A DNA stretch of 64,000 bases, from the NCBI GenBank assembly GCA_027924585.1, contig BSBM01000865.1, positions 7,700,501 to 7,764,500 on the forward strand. The letters run 5' to 3'. The notes beneath the pieces were generated by a model, which worked only from the letters and a program-made list of their open reading frames with translations, did not search any database and had not been told where the DNA came from. Shown here in pieces: positions 11,881 to 23,960 of this stretch (position 1 is the first letter of the stretch; each line of letters starts with the position of its first letter). Source of the DNA: Larix kaempferi (lineage: Eukaryota; Streptophyta; Pinopsida; Pinales; Pinaceae). The translations under genes and the position numbers were made by a program.

Positions 11881-12305
11881 ATAATGAAGTTCTTGGTGAA
11901 CATGTGAAGGGATTGGATCATTCCCGGACTTCAGTCCGAAAGAAGAGCCGTAGACGTATGTCTTCGATAATGAAGTTCTTGGTGAACATGAGAAGGGATT
12001 GGATCATTCCTGGACTTCAGTCCGAAAGAAGAGCCGTAGACGTATGTCTTCGATAATGAAGTTCTTGGTGAACATGTGAAGGGATTGGATCATTCCTGGA
12101 CTTCAGTCCGAAAGAAGAGCCGTAGACGTATGTCTTCGATAATGAAGTTCTTGGTGAACATGTGAAGGGATTGGATCATTCCTAGACTTCAGTCCGAAAG
12201 AAGAGCCGTAGATGTATGTCTTCGATAATGAAGTTCTTGGTGAACTTGTGAGGGGATTGGATCATTCCTGGACTTCAGTCCTAAAGAAGAGCCGTAGACG
12301 TGAGG
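11881..12305. repeat. Tandem array 3 of the copia 3' untranslated part (86 bp)
   Basis: Five copies of an 86-bp unit. The marker GAAGTTCTTGGTGAAC starts at 11886, 11972, 12058, 12144 and 12230. Copies differ at a few bases (for example AACATGTGAAGG, AACTTGTGAGGG). Confidence 0.95.
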
Positions 12306-12390
12306 TCTCTGAAAACTGAACGATAGGACTGAATCGTCCCTGGACCTCGGTTCAAAATGTACGTGACAAATCCTAGAATTACTCTAGGTT

Positions 12391-12546
12391 ACATCTAGCA
12401 TGAAACAGGGCTGGCTCTGTAGTTGTGACACATCCAGCATGAAACAGGGCTGGCTCTGTAGTTGTGATACATCCAGCATGAAACAGGGCTGGCTCTGTAG
12501 TTGTGTTACATCCAGCATGAAACAGGGCTGGCTCTGTAGTTTGATC
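12391..12546. repeat. Tandem array 4 of the copia 3' untranslated part (39 bp)
   Basis: Four copies of a 39-bp unit. The marker ATGAAACAGGGCTGG starts at 12400, 12439, 12478 and 12517. The copies are nearly identical. Confidence 0.95.
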
Positions 12547-12605
12547 TGGATTGCATCATCCATGGACTCATGTCCTAAAGAGAGCAGGATTGATCATCCT
12601 GTAAT

Positions 12606-12990
12606 ATGATCGTGTGATGACGATGCTGCTGATCATGTGATGACGATGCTGCTGATCGTGTGATGACGATGCTGCTGATCGTGTGATGACGATGCTGATG
12701 ATCATGTGATGACGATGCTGCTAATAATGTGATGACGATGCTGTTGATCATATGATGACGATGCTGCTGCTAATCGTGTGATGACGATGCTGCTGATCAT
12801 GTGATGACGATGCTGCTGATCGTGTGATGACGATGCTGCTGATCGTGTGATGACGATGCTGCTGATCATATGATGACGATGCTATTGATCATATGATGAC
12901 GATGCTGATCATGTGATGATGATGTCGATTATATGATGACGATGACAGTAATGATGTCGATGCTGATGATCGAGTGATATCGATGTTCCA
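12606..12990. repeat. Tandem array 5 of the copia 3' untranslated part (23 bp)
   Basis: About fifteen copies of a 23-bp unit of the form GATCATGTGATGACGATGCT plus GCT, with GTG/ATG alternation and decay towards the right end. Confidence 0.9.
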
Positions 12991-13102
12991 ATAACTAGTT
13001 AAGTTACTGATGATGATGAACTGAAGAAAGCTTCCGATGATATATAAATGTATGATGTATGGCTCATTGCTCCTGCAGATGTTGTTATAATATCCTTCTC
13101 GT

Positions 13103-13112
13103 TAAGGGGGAG
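13103..13112 (+). promoter_or_regulatory. Copia polypurine tract
   Basis: TAAGGGGGAG directly precedes the 3' LTR at 13113. It is the primer for plus-strand DNA synthesis. Confidence 0.9.
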
Positions 13113-13602
13113 TGTTGAATATTGTAACTTCAAAGAATATTATATTTGTACTTTATTATTCCAGAGATGATTCATTCCTCCGAGGTAACCCTATTATGTA
13201 TCTGGAGATGTTTATTCCTCCAGGGGTTTGTATTAACTAGGGTTATTAGACCCACCATGTGGGGGTCGGCCCTGTAGTTATATTTTAGGGGTTATTAGAC
13301 TTCTCCAGGTGAGGTCGGCCCCATTAGGTCTTTTAGTCAGTTGGGAGTCAAGTATAAATAGAGGAGGTGAACTCCTCATTAGATCACTCACTCACTTGTG
13401 GAAGAGTGTGCACTTGTCTGGGAGATCTGCTAAGGAGACAAAGGAAGAAGGAGCACATCTTGTATTTTGGTTGATCATCTTATTGAGGAAAGCTTTGCTG
13501 GGTTTTCTACCCCATGAGGGTTTCCCAGGGTATATTGTGTGTCTATCTTGTGATTGTGTTTCTTTCAGTGATCTTGCTTGGCTATTTGGTTTAAACTTAA
13601 CA
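13113..13602 (+). repeat. Copia 3' LTR
   Basis: 490 bp, the partner of 6368-6857, with TATAAATA at 13353-13360. The duplication TATCG follows at 13603-13607. Confidence 0.97.
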
Positions 13603-13607
13603 TATCG

Positions 13608-13690
13608 CCCCATCCAACTACTACAACTGAACCGCTCCTCCTTAAGTAATACTACTGATGCGATATGGACCCAACCAATGCATCTGCAAT
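13608..13690 (-). pseudogene. G2 integrase C-terminal fragment between copia and G1
   Basis: 83 bp of G2. On the minus strand it encodes the counterpart of HWLGPYCISSITPGG in G3 (56264-56340). It joins across G1 to 42125 and across copia to 6362. Two stops are present. Confidence 0.9.
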
Positions 13691-14456
13691 TGTAGCTAGG
13701 GTTTTCACCCTAGCTTATGCAAATGAGCACCTACTAAGGAGAAGGGACTCCTTCGTAGTAGTTCAATAAACAGTAAATTAAAATGCTAAAAGAATATGAA
13801 TTCTAAACTAGCATGAGCATTAAGAAACATAACAAAACATGGAATAATAAATGGTTTTCTTTTGTATTAAAATTTTACCTCAAGTGTAGAGGTTGGTGAA
13901 GTTCTTGCAATCATCCAAGAGGGTTGCTCCAAACTCCAACTTTGCTCCTTCTCTTTCTCCAATGGTGGAAATGGGACAAAAGGGGCTCTCAATGGTGAAA
14001 GTAGCTCAAGGGTGAGCTAGGGTTTAAAGAGATATTTTGGCTGAGTAAGGGTATACTTGATTGTGGATATGAAATGAGGGGTCTCCATCACCTATTTATA
14101 GTTTTTTGGTGGTGGAGTGCTGGCCCATGGTTTTGGGAACCATATGGTTTAGGTCAGCTGTACAGGGTTTTTTCCTCATTTTTCCTCTTTTTCCTCCTTT
14201 TTTTTATATTTTATATTTCCTTTTTAGAGGGTTTTTGCTATTTTGGAGGAATTTTGGATAGTTGTGGGGGGAAAAGGGGTTTTTTAGCCTTTTTGAGGCT
14301 TTTTTTATGGTTTTGTGGCCTTTTGGAGGCTTTTTAGGCCTTTTGGGGGCTTTTTAATGGGATTTTAGGGTTCTGAAGGTAAATATGGTAGGAAATATGG
14401 ACAAATGAGCCATGTGATAGGTAGATGAGGTAGTGAGCACTTTTTGGGTGTTAACA
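13691..14456 (-). repeat. G1 3' LTR
   Basis: 766 bp; on the minus strand TGTTAACACC to CTAGCTACA. TATAAATA reads on the minus strand at 14093-14100. A T-rich part at about 14160-14360 gives a hydrophobic 87-codon frame on the plus strand that I do not accept as a gene. GCAAT precedes it at 13686-13690. Confidence 0.95.
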
Positions 14457-17149
14457 GATTGCCCCCTAATGTGTGAGGGTAGGAGCTCATCGTATGGCCG
14501 ATAGACATCATAAGTCCTGTATGGTTTTCCAGGGGTGTGGAGAAGAGAAGAAACAAACTAGAGCCCGGAACAACGGTCCTGAACCAATTGCAAAAACTAA
14601 AAGTACATAACCTCAATAATGGATGAGGAATCATCTGATCATATGGACGAGGTGGGAATTCCCATGCTCGTATCAAGATATAGAACAATAATAACAATGG
14701 GGTCCAAAATATGGGGACCTGACATATACATGGCCTCAAATAATGAATGAGGAAGAATCTCAATATATGGACGAGGCGGGCATACCCATGCTCATATCAA
14801 GATACATAAAAAATAACTGTGAGGACCGAAAAAGGGGGACCTGTAGAATACATAGAGAACCACTGTGTACATCATAAGGGTCCAGAGGGGACACCAATCT
14901 GGGACATACTGCTGGGCTGACCATGTCTGAGCTGAAGAACGGATACACTGGAATAGCAACAGTGCTACTGAGTGGGGTACTAGAGGAAGTGATGAGCTGC
15001 TAGATCATAGTGACAAGGGGTCATATTCTCAATGGTACACTAAACTGGAACTAAACTGGGTACTCAAGGAAACATATAACTGGATGGCTTCCGAATACAA
15101 GCGCCTACGCAACCCGGACATCCACGGGAACATATAACAGGGCGTTCCGAAGTGATTCACCAATGTGATAGAGTTGGGGGAGATCCGGGGTCTTCGACCA
15201 ATAATGGACGGGATAAAACCCTGCGCGATTCTCAACGATGCAATCAAGGTGTTGAAGTCGAGCATGTGAGAAACAACCATTCGGAGAGGCAATGATGACT
15301 CCTCTCAAAATGGTCTGTAGGCACGCACCACAGATGGTGATGGGTCCAAGGCGCAGGGACCTCTGGGTCTATCCTCTGGAATAGAGGGGCTGTCGTCGAC
15401 AGAGGGAGACCTGCAACTAGCAAGGCAATGATGTTTCCTTGATAGGAGCGCGAGGTAGAGAACCGAAGTGTGATAGTACTGATGGTAGGACTGACAAACT
15501 GTGGGGGATAACTGGGCAAGCAGAGTGGGTGGACTCAAACTTCCTTTGTTCATAGTATGATGGCAGGGGATGATCGGGCAACATATGAAACTGATTGGTA
15601 GGAAAGGGATCATAGCTGTAATGGATCAAGGATAGTGACTGGGATGAGGGATACTCAAGCTGGTGACAAATGGAAGGAGACTGCAGAATACTCTGAACAA
15701 AGGCGACCTGATTGGGGGTGCTGCTGAGATGATCGATCATAGTGCCAAGAGGCATGGGGGAACTTCTTCATGGGTTAAGGAACTAGAAGAAGCAAGTGAA
15801 AAATGGTACTGTCATGTGGATTTATACAAGCCTAGGACAGTTCATGCTCGTGATTGCTTTCAATTTTAAGGAGTCTGAAAGCGATAAGAAGACTCTGAAA
15901 TAATGGAATGGTACTGTTGTGTGGATTTGTACGAGCCTAGGACAGTGCATGCTCGTGGTTGCTTTCAATTTTAGAGAGTCTGAAAGCGATAAGAAGACTC
16001 TAGGGGGTTGCTTTTTCGTGTGTTAGTCTCCAAGGCCCAAAGAAGCATAAAAGGTTGCAATGAAGAACTCTTCTAGCCAGTGTGACTAGAGTATTCCTTT
16101 TTCATAATTAGTCTACCAGGTCTGGAAAAGGGGTAAACTTATACCAGATAGATGCCCTTTCAGGTACTTTAACGAGCATGAAAGGAAGCAAGATTGCTCG
16201 GTGATCTTTTCATTGTTTTAGGAGTCAGAAAAGAGCTTAACAGAAACTCCCTAAGTGCCTTTTTCATAAAGGACTTGTCCGGCCCGAAAAAGGGATAAAA
16301 TTATACCGAACGAAAGGAATGGCCAGGCAAGGAGGAAGTGCTCAATCGAGGAACATTTGATGATGACCAAGAACAAGGGTAGGGGGGAACACTAGTGGGC
16401 CTCCTTGCGGGGTAATGAATGGTGGAAAAATAACGAAATAATTGCAATATGACAGGAGTGAATGGCTCATGTAAAAATGTCGAACAATCCGATGGTGGTC
16501 AATGTGGTGCGCAAACCGAGGCAGCAAGGTGTTGGGACACGATTGTGAAATTGTACCAAGTGAGAGCGAGAAATGATCTCAAGCATCATCATGAGCTCGG
16601 AAAAATGAGTCCGGCGATATAAAGAGTGTCAAAAATGGATAACGGCCGATGTGGCATGCAAATCGAGGTGACGGGGGGCGTTTTGGAAAAAATACCCAAA
16701 AAATATGGGGGTGAGAGCGAGAAATGATCTCAAGCATCATCATGGGCTCAGAAAAATGAATTCGATGATATAAAATATACCAAAAACGGAGAGCAGCTGA
16801 AGTGGCATGCAAACCAGGGCGACGAGGAGTTGGGACACAATGTTGATATTGGTCCTGGTGAGAGCGAGAAATGATCTCAAGCATCATCACGGGCATGGAA
16901 AGATGAATCCAACAGTGCAAATGGTGCGAAAAACGGAGGTCATAAGGACTTCGGCATGGTTAAAGGAAAGAAATAGGTTAAAAAATGGTTGCAAATAAAG
17001 GTGAGCCCACCAAGCCAAGGAGGCAATGGTGGGGAGAAATGATGGCCTGCGGGGGCAGAATACTAGGTGTATCGAATCGAATCATATATACAAGTGACAT
17101 GTGACCTCAAAAAATGGTTGAGATCATGCATGTAAAAAAGTGAGCAGGG
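14457..17149. other. G1 3' noncoding region with several short tandem duplications
   Basis: I see no gene in 2.7 kb. A GGGGGCAAT tract on the minus strand at 14457-14468 abuts the 3' LTR and may be the polypurine tract. Repeats: two copies of about 120 bp at about 14600-14820 (marker CCCATGCTC, ATCAAGATA); two copies of about 104 bp at about 15795-16010 (marker AAGCGATAAGAAGACTCT); three copies of about 150 bp whose marker GAGAGCGAGAAATGATCTC starts at 16562, 16713 and 16860. Confidence 0.75.
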
Positions 17150-17857
17150 TTAATGACATGCCCCCATGCTATGTGCATGGGGTTTGTGATTGTGGATCAC
17201 ATATGTGTTCGTTGGAACGATGGGTTCATTGACGTGCTGAGATAGATGTGATGGGGAAGGTTCAAAATGATTGATCATGCCCCCTATCCCAAGGTCGAGG
17301 TAATCTATTATGCCCTCGAGCTCAGAGGTGTAAATGTGGTGCTCTATAATAGCGGGGTCAAGACCAGGCATTGCGGTATAGGACCAGGCAAAGACATCAC
17401 GGAACTCTTGGAAGAGTTTTCTATACTCTCCAATCTCAGACTCACTGTAGGAGGATCCTAAAGTAATGAGTTCAGGGGAACCTCCTGGGGCAGAGATATC
17501 TATGTGGATAATGGGAGAGATGTTGGCCATGTTACCTTCCTCAAAGGCATCAGGAGCAGGAATAGGATCCTTAAACCAGTCGACCTTGGTGGGAAGTAAA
17601 TCTTTGGATTCAACCGCAAATTGGGTAGCTGTACTAGAGGAGGATTCTTCTAGGAGGAAATAGGAATGATGGTGCATGTCATCCCAGGGATAATCCGGGG
17701 CAGTGAGAGCCTCGAGAATCTCTTCATCAGTATGGAAATTTTGGGTTGTCAAATCGGTTGACGAGGGAGTGGTGGTGGAAGAGATCATATAAATGGTATT
17801 GATCTCACCGGATGGGGATGATACCGGGGAGTGAATCTCCTCAATGGTGGGGGGTGA
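17150..17857 (-). pseudogene. G1 pre-RT region of the polyprotein
   Basis: An open minus-strand frame of about 235 codons. It is rich in Ser, Thr and acidic residues, then carries FQEFRDVFAWSYTAMPG near 17385-17350 and IIEHHIY, the motif that usually stands just before gypsy RT. After it no RT follows; the frame ends in unrelated sequence (a His-rich tail). The frame is fused upstream at 17857/17858 to the protease of the partial T unit, so its apparent first six codons belong to T. This is probably the natural C-terminal end of the G1 protein after loss of RT. Confidence 0.6.
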
Positions 17858-18222
17858 ATCAGCCCTAAACATTTAACTTTCCTCGAATCAAAAGAAAATA
17901 AATCATCATATGGTCTTGTGATTTCCAATCCCAAAGATTCTACTACAAGTTTTGGCATCAGATTATGAGAAGCTCTTGAATCTAACATACAATTATGCAA
18001 AACTTTATCATGAATATTCAGATTCACATAGAAAGGAGAAACTTCTTTAGCACTATTATCTTCCATTCTTGAACCTAGGTAGATATTAGGAGTATCATCA
18101 TCTAATTCCAAAGTATCTATTTCCACTCGGTTTTCTACCTGCATCATCTTGAAGATTTGTTCCTTGTATTCCTTGTTCTTTAATATCTCATTAAAAGGTA
18201 CAGAAATCTTGACTTTCGACAT
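17858..18222 (-). pseudogene. Partial T unit: protease, truncated
   Basis: Same sequence as the T protease at 28815-29095, cut off at 17858 inside the protease domain after a DSRKVKCLGLI segment. The active-site motif reads DSRAS instead of DSGAS. At the junction with G1, three bases (ATC) are shared by both partners, as in microhomology-mediated joining. Confidence 0.85.
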
Positions 18223-18228
18223 TTCATT

Positions 18229-19863
18229 CTATATATTGAAAGGAACCAAATTTTTATCACCTTCCTTTATTGAATATTTCTTGTTATCTGAAATAACTTT
18301 TGGCACCTCTTCAATTTCTTTTCTTCTCGTTTGTTGTTCATGCTGACTAGTAGAAGGTTTATGTGCAGTTCCTTTTGATTTGCCCATTGGTTCTTTTCCT
18401 TTGTCTATTGTAACCTCTCGATTTCTAAGATTTATTTTTCTTTGAAGATCATTTATAGCATTTTGATAACCAATCTGGTATTGATCAACTTCTGTCTCCA
18501 AATTACAACATTCCCCTTCTGCAAGGAACATATCATGCTCTTGTTTAGTCAGATATACTTCTGAATCAGAACTGCCACAATGATGAATATCACCTTCAGG
18601 TATCTCAGCTTCAATTTCTCCAGCAATATAATTTTCGGGAAAAGGAGGTCTGATTTGATCTTCTTCTGAATTCCTTGGGTTTCGCTGCTCTCTGGGCCTT
18701 GCAGCTGGAACCAAGGGTCTCCTAAAATTTGGGTTTCTGATTTGAGGTTTTGCTTGTTCCTTATTAGGAGCTTTGTTATCCACCACTAACCTTTCTAACA
18801 ACTTTTCCATAGTTTTCATCATTGCTTCAAATTTTACATCTGTAGAGGAAGAAGAGGATGCTGCATTTTGATTTTCTTCTCTAATCTTCTTTCTGTCCAT
18901 ATCTCTATGTCTCATCTTTCCAGAAGCCATCATATTAGCTTCAACTTCTACCGCATCTTTCATCATTATTGGCAAAGTAGTAGATCTTCTTTCTCTTAAT
19001 ATGCATGAAAAATCTCCTTCAAAAGCATCTGCATAATGTAACTTGGCTGCTCCCACTGGAGGTTTTATATCCGTAGGGATAGAATTATAGACTTTCATAA
19101 ATCTGGCAGAGAACTCCTGAACTGACTCAAAACCTCCTTTCTTCAGATTATTATACTGTGTCAACACCTGTTAAGGATTTTTCTGGTCTTCCCATCTTTC
19201 CATAAAAAGAGTTGTAAAGGCATCATAATTAGCAATTGATCCTGCAGCTAAAGCTCTAAACCATTTTTTGACTTCACCTCTCAAGCTTTGAGCAAACAGC
19301 CTCATTTTTGCATTATCATAATCCACTTCTTCCAAATCAATGAAATCACTAAAGTTATCAACATGTTGTTGTGCAGTATAACTACCCTCATTATCAAAGG
19401 TAAAGATTCTCTGTGCATAATTTTGAGGCAAGTCATGTAAAACCGCGGGCAAAACCAATGGGGTGAATCTGGTAGCCATGGGTGGTGGATTATAAGGTGG
19501 AACAACCACTGCCTATTGTCTATTACCTTGCATAGGTATTCTCTGGGCTTTGGATATCCTAGACTCTACCCTTTCAGATTTTTGTAAATTTTCCCAAACA
19601 AATTTTAGAGAATAATCCCACAAAATTTTTGGATCAACTTTTGTTTCTTTCAAATCAGAATCTGACTTAGTTCTAAGCAAAATCTTTTCACTTGAACCAA
19701 TATTTTCTTCCTCAAACAGATTTTCTTGCAAATAAGGAAATATATTTGAAAACTGAGAAATACCTTCTTTCGTTTTTCCTTTGCCTCTCTCCGTCTTGAG
19801 GAGCTTTTCTAGATTATCCACGCCTGAGAAGAGCTGCAAACAGGGATTTCTTCTTGTAGCCAC
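18229..19863 (-). pseudogene. Partial T unit: Gag
   Basis: Second copy of T Gag (compare 29096-30820), starting MATRRNP at 19863. Stops at 19513-19515 (TAG, shared with the other copy at the same codon), 19168-19170 (this copy only) and 18226-18228. The capsid region carries KKWFRALAAGSIANYDAF near 19270-19215 and EFSARFMKVYNS near 19110-19075. The C-terminal third is Lys-, Glu- and Ser-rich, without a clear zinc knuckle. Together with the primer site at 20017-20034 it shows that the LTR at 20038-24747 is followed by a second, truncated internal region. Confidence 0.88.
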
Positions 19864-20016
19864 AGTGTGTTTCTCAAAATATATTCAAAAAACCTTCAGA
19901 AATTGTCACAAGTGAAGTCGCCAGGGCAATATATACAACCAACTTATTTCAAACTTCCTTGCCCAAGAAATTTGACCTTTCTTTGTCGTTTCTCCCAAGG
20001 AAAATTTCACTTTCGT

Positions 20017-20034
20017 TCCCCGGCAATGGCGCCA
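20017..20034 (-). promoter_or_regulatory. T primer-binding site of the partial unit (tRNA-Asp type)
   Basis: On the minus strand TGGCGCCATTGCCGGGGA, three bases after the LTR end. It fits the 3' end of plant tRNA-Asp at 17 of 18 positions. Confidence 0.8.
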
Positions 20035-20707
20035 AAATGTTAGCACTTAGATTTTATTCCGGTTGTAAAAGAATAACACCTAAGGTAACCTATTTCAAAC
20101 CAAGATTTAGGTAGAAAACTCAGCCATTTTTCCACCAGAGAGGGCTCTCTCACCACATATATATAAGGACTGAAAAATATAAAAGTTCTCTCAAATTTTC
20201 TCAAAAGGATTTTCTAGTTGAAAAGGAAAACAAGAAACGTTGGGCATGGAGTCAAAGTTTCAAATATAATATGCTAGTAAGAGATTTATACCAAACAGAT
20301 TTCCACAGAGGCAACATAGCAATCATATTACAGTCAATTGGATTTTTTCAGGTGGTGTAGAAAGAAGTAATGACATTCCATCAACAACAGGCATCTAACT
20401 GGGATGAATCTATTGTCAACTTTGGAGAAAATAGTGAATATTTAAATGCAATAAAATGAGGCATAACCAGTATGAATCTCGAGTTATTTCATGCGTTCAT
20501 TTAAATATAGAAGAAAAACATAATGATAGACATAACAAAGATAGTGAACATACACATATAAAGATAAAGGACAATAACAGACTGTAAAGCTGATCAACAC
20601 ATGAATCTTTGGTCTCAAAAAGATAGGTATTTTCACCGTACTGCCTTTATTTATCAAAAAAATGAACTTCAAAACATACACTGTCTCTCAAAAAATTTCC
20701 AACCCTT

Positions 20708-23700
20708 TCAACAATGACTCTCATTGTTTTTATACAAAATTAGCATATTTAAAATTTCAAAGTCCTCTGCTATTTTTTCCATTAAAATTTTTCCTGTAAG
20801 CATATGATCCAACTGCTGGAATTTCCTGTGATCCATCCTTATATCAAACAACAATCTTTTATACTCATTAGGAGGAATTAATTCATTCTTTTCATTCCAG
20901 AAAGCAGGGAATCCTTTGTTTATTAATTTTTCAAATTGCTTCTTGAACTTTACTACTTCTTCCCGTATCTCTCCATCTTTAGCTTCAATATTTTCAACGT
21001 GCGAGTACTTTCCCAAGATCCTTCTGGCCCATGTGATGACTGAAATTCTGTTTGTTATATTCATGGCTGTCAGGTCTGCCTCAGTTAGACTGTTTAAAAA
21101 TGTTATTGCTTTTTGGGCTACTTCTTTTGGCTTTCTATTCAAGTTCTCCCTGACTGCTCTGCAACTTTCGAAGGCATCTTTGGCTAAATTTTCTTTGAAT
21201 CTTATGTAATCCAGATATGGTCTTAGTTTTTCAACTTCTTTTATGATTTGGTCCCACACCATGTGTTTGCACCCTTGCATAGCAGCTTGCCCTGTCACAT
21301 GAGCTGTTAATCCTTTATTATTATTACTTAATTCCTGATTCTTTGTCTGCAAGGTTTTTATTTCCTTATTTTTTATTTCATTCTCTTCTGTCAGCTTCTG
21401 TATTTCAATCTTCAATTCTTTGATTTCATTTTCTTTCAAGCTTACTTGGGACATAGCCTGTAAAATACCATCTACTCCAGTTTTATCTTCCTGTGTGTCT
21501 GTTTGTACTTGTTGCTGACCACTTTCTGCTAATCTTTTCCTTGCTTCTGCCAACTGTTCTTCTAAAATGATTTTCTCTTTTTCCCAATGATCTTTTTCAT
21601 CAGAAAGCTTTAACATTTTAGCATTAACATCATTGACTTCATTAGATAATTCTTCTTTTTCTTTTTCCAATATTGTCAATTCTTCTCCTTGGATAAGTAC
21701 AGTGTCTGGAATTTTTAATTTTCGTCTCAACATCAGGATCGTATCGTCTTTCTCTTTGAGCAGTTTTGTTGTTGCATCTCCTTCTTTATTTATCAAATCT
21801 ACTTGCAATTTTTTAATCTGTTGCTGTCGAGACTTATTCTCTGCCTTCTCCTATCTCAACTGATTATTCAATTTATCCACTGAACTTTTCAACTTGTCTA
21901 CCCTTAATATGGCCCCCAAATAGTCTGAATATATGACTTCTCCAGTTTGTCTATGCAATAAAATTTTATCCGGGGCATTTACTTTTGACAAATCTATTTT
22001 CATCTCCGAAATCTTATCTTTTGTTACAACTGAAAATTTTAAAGAATTCTCTCTGATATTTCTGTTAGTAAATAAGCTTACTTCAGTATTAGATATACTT
22101 CTAACCTTTGGAAACAATTGACTGGTTTGTTCTGAGGACTCCTGTTTATTCTGACTATGTTCATCAAATACCTCCATGATATTCCGGGGTCTATTTACAT
22201 CACCCTCTACTGGGGTTTCTTCAATGTTGTACTCTTTAACTATAACCTCTGGTATTTCTTCTTCAGTTCTTTTTGCTTCTTCTGAAAATGTTGTTAACTC
22301 TAGTGGTTCATTCATTTTCAATCTTTTTCCTCTTTCTGTTTCTTCCTCTTCAATGATCATTATGTCCTGTATGGGTCTTTTAGACCCCACCAATGTAGTA
22401 TCCATTGTGCTTTCTGTCTCTGTTGTTGTATCGATCAGTGCCATTTCTTTGTCAGATGTATCCGGAATGGTTTCTTCTTTATATTCCAGCCAATTGGCTC
22501 TGTCAGACATTCCTTCAATCATCTGATGCTTCAGGGCTTTGATGCGATGATCCGTTCTTCGTTTTGATATGATGTTCAACGGATCATACTCCATAGCCGT
22601 ATCTGTCTCAAAATTCATATCCTTCAATAACTTCTCTATATACACAGCAGCATTCTTATTCTTTATTGTGAAAGGACCAAATGTGAATGGGTATTTAATG
22701 TCTATTGCTTGTCTGTGAACCAAAAAATTGTTATCTTCCACAATCAACTTTTGTCTCAAGAATTCCAAGGCAAAAACCCTCAAAGTAAGAAAATCTGGTA
22801 AAACATAAGGTTTATGTCTGAATCCATATACTCTGATTACTGTACTGTCCTTCGACAAAAACCAATCCCCTGTCGCATACTCTGTACTCAATTGCATGGA
22901 TGCCTGCATTTCTGGTAGTACTCTAGGCAGATTTCTTCCAAAAATCATTCTATAAATCTCGGAAAGCATGTAATTGATATAATTGAACATGTTATTTTCT
23001 AATAAAGTCGTGAAAATGATTTCTGGGAACTGCAACTCTTCTTGACTGGCTATCATAATCATTTTCATCAAAAAGGCCTGAAACCTGAAATGTCTGAGAG
23101 GGAAAATTGACCATCTGGTCATGAATATTTTCTGTTAGAAATGCTTCAAAATTAAGTCGAGGGATTTGACTTTCATCGATCCCTGACTGAACTATACTCA
23201 TTTTGTACAACAGACTCAATTGAAACTCGGTTACATACAAGTCTGTATCCAACCCTAGGACTAAAGCCAATAATGTCAAAACTAATTGGGTATTTTAATT
23301 AAAAAGATTGATATCTATAGGGTATGGGACCTCCGAAATGCTGGTCTCTGGCTTGAGACACGACGACAAGAACATCTCCTTATCATTTTGAGAAGTATGA
23401 TGATAATTTTCAATAATGGAGACTTCAGAAAAAACCTCAGGGTCAAGGGTTTGGGAAAGATCTATTTCTAGGGCTTTAATTAATTTGGATGGATTTATTT
23501 CGCAAATGACTCTGGTTTTTTGGCTATTTAGAACAACTCTTTCTTCCCGGGAGTAATTTTCGGCACACCATGATACAAATTCTGGGAAAAAAGGGATTTG
23601 GTCTGGGAAAAAGGCTATCAAAGATGACTGGTGAACTCTATGGGGGTCTGTACCTTCCTTTAACAATTCAGACAACCTAATTTTTATATCAGAGACTGGT

Positions 23701-23789
23701 AACCTAATTAGGGTATCGTAGACGTCTTCGTCTCTATCCTCTAGGGCTTCTTTTGATTTAAAAACGTCTATATCGTGCACCGTCTCCAT
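20708..23789 (-). pseudogene. LTR-encoded protein of element T ('ORF-L'), 3' LTR copy
   Basis: A sense-strand frame inside the LTR, starting METVHDIDVF at 23789. Breaks in this copy: TAA at 23295-23297, a 2-bp loss near 23100, TAG at 21851-21853, and a new C-terminus caused by the 317-bp deletion near 20745. At the first three positions the other LTR copy is open, so the ancestral frame ran about 1,070 codons. The N-terminal half (to about 23122-22520) looks globular. A central acidic, Ser/Thr-rich part near 22450-22150 contains a KRGKRLKM-type basic patch (possible nuclear signal). A long heptad-rich coiled coil spans about 21930-21330 (KEKDDTILMLRRKL, EKEKEELSNEV and similar), followed by a helical C-terminal domain. 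No membrane segment or known catalytic motif is seen. Function unknown. Confidence 0.8.
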
Positions 23790-23960
23790 TTAAACGTTTC
23801 TTTAAACAAAATTCTGTTTAAAAAGTGGGACAGGTCACCAGACCCTACCTGTATGTACCCGCCTTTCGCCTTCTGTCGCAATCGCCGACCTCCACCAGTC
23901 TTCAGAGCTCTCCAAGATAGTGACACATATGCAGAATGCCGTTGTGTGGAGCCATTTTTG

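Larger units (their letters stand above)
6368..13602 (+). mobile_element. Nearly intact Ty1/copia LTR retrotransposon
   Basis: A 7,235-bp element with 490-bp LTRs, a tRNA-iMet primer site, one gag-pol reading frame with only two stop codons, a 1.7-kb 3' untranslated part made of tandem arrays, a purine tract, and TATCG duplications. I count five differences between the two LTRs (about 1%), so it is the youngest insertion here by that measure. It sits in the integrase C-terminal coding region of G2, 83 bp from the G1 insertion. Confidence 0.97.

Noticed and set aside
11557-11921. Open frames of 87-104 codons on both strands
   Set aside because: They are translations of the 36-bp tandem array; the repeat has no stops, and the products are two- or three-residue repeats.
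14074-14337. Plus-strand 87-codon hydrophobic frame, repeated at 41737-42000
   Set aside because: It recurs only because it lies in both G1 LTRs, is antisense to the element, and comes from a T-rich tract.
20017-20034. Possible tRNA gene pieces at primer sites
   Set aside because: Only 12-18 bases match the tRNA 3' ends; no cloverleaf is present, so these are primer-binding sites.
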